A stretch of 64,000 bases of DNA, taken from assembly GCF_003594915.1 (NCBI RefSeq), contig NZ_QZCS01000012.1, positions 62,001-126,000 of the forward strand. The letters run 5' to 3'. The notes beneath the pieces were generated by a model. It did not search any database and had not been told where the DNA came from. It worked only from the letters and a program-made list of their open reading frames with translations. Below are positions 63,592 through 64,000 of this stretch, piece by piece. The DNA comes from Enterobacter chuandaensis (lineage in GTDB: Bacteria > Pseudomonadota > Gammaproteobacteria > Enterobacterales > Enterobacteriaceae). Within the stretch, counting starts at the first letter, position 1; each line of letters opens with the position of its first letter. The translations under genes and the position numbers were made by a program.

Positions 63592-64000
63592 ATGAAATTT
63601 ATTGGAAAGCTACTCGTCTATCTGCTGATAGCCCTGCTTATCGTCGTGCTGGCGCTGTATATTCTGCTCCAGACCCGCTGGGGCGCGGCGCAGGTCAGCA
63701 GCTGGATTACGGTGAATACCGACTACGAACTCAGTTTCGACAAGATGAATCACCGCTTTTCGTCGCCTTCCCACCTCATTCTGGAAAATGTCACCTTTGG
63801 GCGGGACGGTAAACCCGCCACGCTGGTGGCGAAAAAAGTCGATATCGGCCTGAGCAGCCGTCAGGTTACCGATCCGCTGCACATGGACACCATCACCCTG
63901 TTCGACGGCACGCTGAATCTCTCGCCTCAGACGGCACCGCTGCCTTTCCAGGCCGATCGTTTGCAGCTGAACAACATGGCCTTTAATAGTCCGAATACCG
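63592..64000 (+). CDS. yicH: AsmA-family envelope protein YicH (N-terminal part)
   Basis: First 136 codons of an AsmA/TamB-like protein; E. coli YicH has 569 residues, so about three quarters lie beyond the window. MKFIGKLLVYLLIALLIVV gives a single N-terminal membrane anchor; the rest, from RWGAAQVSSWI on, would be periplasmic and begins the AsmA repeat beta-structure (ILENVTFGRDGKPATLVA). AsmA-like proteins are linked to phospholipid transport between membranes. GGAAGACC precedes ATG 63592. Confidence 0.95.
   Translation, partial: MKFIGKLLVYLLIALLIVVLALYILLQTRWGAAQVSSWITVNTDYELSFDKMNHRFSSPSHLILENVTFGRDGKPATLVAKKVDIGLSSRQVTDPLHMDTITLFDGTLNLSPQTAPLPFQADRLQLNNMAFNSPNT

Overview
The window reads as chromosome from an Enterobacteriaceae member close to Enterobacter (Lelliottia/Leclercia are also possible). 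Almost every gene has a near-identical counterpart in Escherichia coli in the same order (aldB, selBA, yibF-yibHI, mtlADR, yibL, lldPRD, trmL, cysE-gpsA-secB-grxC-yibN, gpmI-envC-yibQ, tdh-kbl, hldD-waaFC, waaA-coaD, mutM-rpmGB, radC, coaBC-dut-slmA, pyrE-rph, yicC, yicG, ligB, gmk, rpoZ-spoT-trmH-recG, gltS, xanP, yicH). The lipopolysaccharide core genes, however, are of the Klebsiella/Enterobacter kind (waaQ-wabG-wabH, waaE, a wabN-like deacetylase) and not the E. coli kind. These names come from recognising protein sequences and gene order; no search was run.

Layout. 1-6.5 kb: aldehyde dehydrogenase (cut by the left edge), a ROK sugar kinase, the selenocysteine pair selA/selB and a glutathione-S-transferase-like protein. 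6.5-8.1 kb: a membrane fusion pump component with its small membrane partner. 8.1-12.9 kb: the mannitol operon behind a promoter region with three good CRP sites. 13-18.3 kb: the L-lactate operon with its two LldR operators, then an added aromatic-acid-type MFS transporter. 18.4-26 kb: tRNA methylation, serine/phospholipid/redox genes, phosphoglycerate mutase and the EnvC/YibQ envelope pair. 26-28.2 kb: two accessory glycosyltransferase-like genes. 28.2-30.4 kb: threonine degradation. 30.6-44.8 kb: the LPS core cluster. 44.8-64 kb: conserved housekeeping genes for DNA repair, ribosomal proteins, CoA, nucleotide metabolism, stringent response and transport, ending in the first quarter of yicH.

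How the genes work together. hldD supplies ADP-heptose; waaA, waaC, waaF and waaQ build the Kdo-heptose inner core; waaE, wabG, wabH and the wabN-like deacetylase are expected to add glucose, galacturonate and glucosamine; the more AT-rich block at 33.6-36.8 kb (a GT9 enzyme, a GT2 enzyme and the O-antigen ligase WaaL) is the variable outer-core part. No heptose kinase genes (waaP, waaY) are present, which fits a core whose negative charge comes from uronic acid. yibQ, the 26-28 kb pair and the core cluster together make 25-44 kb largely an envelope-building region.

I see no prophage, insertion sequence, CRISPR array, tRNA or rRNA. The least explained material is the gene pair at 26.0-28.2 kb, the outer-core block at 33.6-36.8 kb, the unassigned GT2 gene at 41.3 kb, the orphan MFS transporter with a palindromic operator, a cysteine-free rhodanese-fold protein, and a DNA ligase that begins like a secreted protein. 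I did not find a clear new multi-gene defence or mobile system.
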